A DNA stretch of 5,321 nucleotides from Rickettsiales bacterium (GTDB lineage Bacteria; Pseudomonadota; Alphaproteobacteria; Rs-D84; CACZYB01), in contig JAISNH010000061.1 of the NCBI GenBank assembly GCA_031276335.1, positions 1 to 5,321 on the forward strand. The letters are read 5' to 3'. Shown piece by piece: positions 4,379 to 5,321 of this stretch. Each line of letters starts with the position of its first letter. Within the stretch, counting starts at the first letter, position 1. The notes under the pieces were generated by a model that saw nothing but the letters and a program-made list of their open reading frames with translations, had not been told where the DNA came from and did no database searches. A program made the translations under genes and the position numbers.

Positions 4379-5101
4379 TCAAAAGCTCCCGCCATTTTTA
4401 CAGAAACGGTTGGCCTGCTCCCGAAGAGTCGCACCATTCGAATTGTCAACCGCGCAGTCGTTGTAGCCGGGGCCGGCGTAGCCTTTGCAACCGCCAGTAG
4501 ACTGGGATGAATCAAGCACGCAAGCACCACTAGAATCGAATTTACAATATATATAATCACCTTTATTACCAAAGTACCAATTGTAACCATTATTATCGTA
4601 AATAGGACCTTTGGTGTATGACGTACACTTAGTGCAGGCGGAAGCGCCAGCAAGTGAGTGGTAGTCACTGGGGCACGTTGTACAACTTGCCGCACCCGCA
4701 TTCTGTTGATACGTTCCCGCCGAACACGGCACTGGAAGGCTGCTGCTCTCAGGACAATAATTTCCTGAAGTACACGGCATCGGGTTCGCGACCCCTTTCG
4801 GACAGTACGAGCCTGGCGGGCAAGTTATGCATACAGTTCCATTCGCGTACTGCCCGCCAGCACACCCCGTGGGGCACTCGGTCATGCCAACCTGATCCGA
4901 ATCGGCCAACGAGGCGCAGGTCTTGCAGCTTGCCGCACCAATCGAGTCCTGATACGTTCCAATCGGGCATGGCGTGCAGCTGGTAGACGCCCCGCCGCTA
5001 TAAGTCCCCGCAGGACACGGAAGGCACTGTACGCCCTGCGCCGAGGCCGATGTTGATATCGCGAGCAGTACGCCCGCCAGTATTTTAATTTGTGGTTTCA
5101 T
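4379..5101 (-). CDS. Exported Cys-rich protein with eukaryote-like GCC2/GCC3 (ephrin-receptor-type) repeats
   Basis: The product is 240 aa. Residues 1-21 form a Sec signal peptide (KPQIK, then a hydrophobic core, then SASA before Q22); there is no lipobox Cys, so a soluble exported or surface protein is expected. The mature part has 23 Cys. Residues 26-160 hold repeated units of the type CxxCPxGTYxxxxGAxSCxxC (for example C26/C29, C42/C45, C59/C62, C140/C143, C156/C159) interspersed with C-P-x-G-x-Y-C-P units (94-126). This is the pattern of the GCC2/GCC3 or growth-factor-receptor Cys-rich family best known from eukaryotic surface proteins. Residues 161-240 differ: they are rich in Tyr, Asn and Gly with five spaced Cys (186, 194, 205, 216, 234) and end CKNGGSF, perhaps a separate C-terminal domain. 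An even Cys pattern implies disulphides and hence folding in the periplasm or outside. A related partial gene lies just upstream. The molecular function is unknown; adhesion or host contact is only a guess. Confidence 0.8.
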   Translation of the reverse strand: MKPQIKILAGVLLAISTSASAQGVQCLPCPAGTYSGGASTSCTPCPIGTYQDSIGAASCKTCASLADSDQVGMTECPTGCAGGQYANGTVCITCPPGSYCPKGVANPMPCTSGNYCPESSSLPVPCSAGTYQQNAGAASCTTCPSDYHSLAGASACTKCTSYTKGPIYDNNGYNWYFGNKGDYIYCKFDSSGACVLDSSQSTGGCKGYAGPGYNDCAVDNSNGATLREQANRFCKNGGSF

Positions 5102-5110
5102 TTTTCTTTT

Positions 5111-5116
5111 CTCCTT
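5111..5116 (-). promoter_or_regulatory. Ribosome binding site of the Cys-rich gene
   Basis: AAGGAG on the minus strand lies 9 nt before the ATG at 5101-5099. It decides the start: the reading frame is open for 21 further codons upstream, but those codons translate the dispersed palindrome and carry no signal peptide at their beginning. Confidence 0.7.
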
Positions 5117-5131
5117 GTTTATATGTTTTCC

Positions 5132-5162
5132 GACGATGGATACCGGCCTACGCCGGCATGAC
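5132..5162. repeat. Dispersed palindromic repeat, copy B
   Basis: This 31-bp stretch matches 4105-4135 at 27 of 31 positions in the same orientation; all four differences are transitions. Its core (5140-5159) folds as ATACCGGC / loop CTAC / GCCGGCAT with a single A-C mismatch. It lies between two Cys-rich genes, downstream of the stop at 5172. It could act as a 3' hairpin for the upstream gene, but there is no T-run on either side, so a terminator role is uncertain. It resembles the short hairpin elements scattered through many proteobacterial intergenic regions. Confidence 0.7.
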
Positions 5163-5171
5163 AAAGCCGGA

Positions 5172-5321
5172 TTAGTTTATTGTTATCTTGTAGCTTCCAG
5201 ATGGACAGCTTGTCCCTGCGGCCATTACGCCATGCTCGTCGGTGTTGCCTATCTTGTACGCTCCTGCCGGACAAGTCGTACTTTGCGATGCATATGTACC
5301 GGCAGGACAAGGCGTTCCCCT
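5172..5321 (-). CDS. 3' end of a Cys-rich 'CPAGTY' repeat protein (partial, runs off right edge)
   Basis: Reading the minus strand from the window edge gives 49 in-frame codons ending in TAA at 5174-5172. The peptide contains three units of the form CPAGTY, CPAGAYK and CPSGSYK, with another Cys-Pro-Ala-Gly spacing of about 10-22 residues, and it ends SGSYKITIN. The start lies outside the window. The repeat style resembles the N-terminal part of the neighbouring gene at 4379-5101, so the two look like members of one secreted Cys-rich family arranged in tandem. The units here are simpler, with one Cys each rather than the CxxC closures of the neighbour. Codons and the repeating motif support coding. 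Function is unknown; a cell-surface or exported role is inferred from the neighbour's signal peptide only. Confidence 0.7.
   Translation of the reverse strand, partial: RGTPCPAGTYASQSTTCPAGAYKIGNTDEHGVMAAGTSCPSGSYKITIN

Overview
The window reads as an accessory-rich stretch of a Gram-negative genome, most likely an uncultured alphaproteobacterium. The Gram-negative part is well supported: there is a lipid A pathway enzyme (LpxB), an OlsB-like acyl-ACP acyltransferase, and an outer-membrane beta-barrel protein with an aromatic C-terminus. The alphaproteobacterial assignment is inference, from the style of the OlsB-like protein, the integrase tail and the short palindromic intergenic repeats. 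Every supported gene lies on the minus strand, so transcription runs from high to low coordinates.

Reading in the direction of transcription (right to left): the right edge (5321-5172) holds the 3' end of a secreted-type Cys-rich repeat protein with 'CPAGTY' units. After a 70-bp gap containing a dispersed palindrome comes a complete paralogue-like gene (5101-4379). It encodes a signal peptide followed by eukaryote-like GCC2/GCC3 (ephrin-receptor-type) Cys-rich repeats. A roughly 500-bp gene-free stretch (4378-3877) follows. It holds a row of small perfect hairpins, a 14-bp tandem duplication, a 21-bp perfect direct repeat and a predicted promoter. That promoter appears to drive a tight four-gene operon (3876-1028): an OlsB/COG3176-type N-acyltransferase, a 99-aa unknown protein, lpxB, and a 203-aa unknown protein with four CxxC pairs. 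All three junctions overlap by a few bases, which suggests translational coupling. The operon joins two envelope-lipid enzymes with two unknown proteins.

The left part (944-261) is a self-contained transcription unit for a small outer-membrane barrel. Its promoter is TTGACA-N17-TATACT, and a run of nine G residues fills most of the spacer. This is the architecture of slipped-strand phase-variable promoters, as at Neisseria porA and opc or the Bordetella fim genes, and is the most striking signal in the window. An 8-bp hairpin begins exactly at the predicted transcription start, and a rho-independent terminator follows the gene. Immediately beyond is the last ~48 codons of a tyrosine recombinase (233-90), a decayed integrase tail that suggests past mobile-element activity. 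At the extreme left a second predicted promoter and a Shine-Dalgarno sequence suggest another gene running off the edge.
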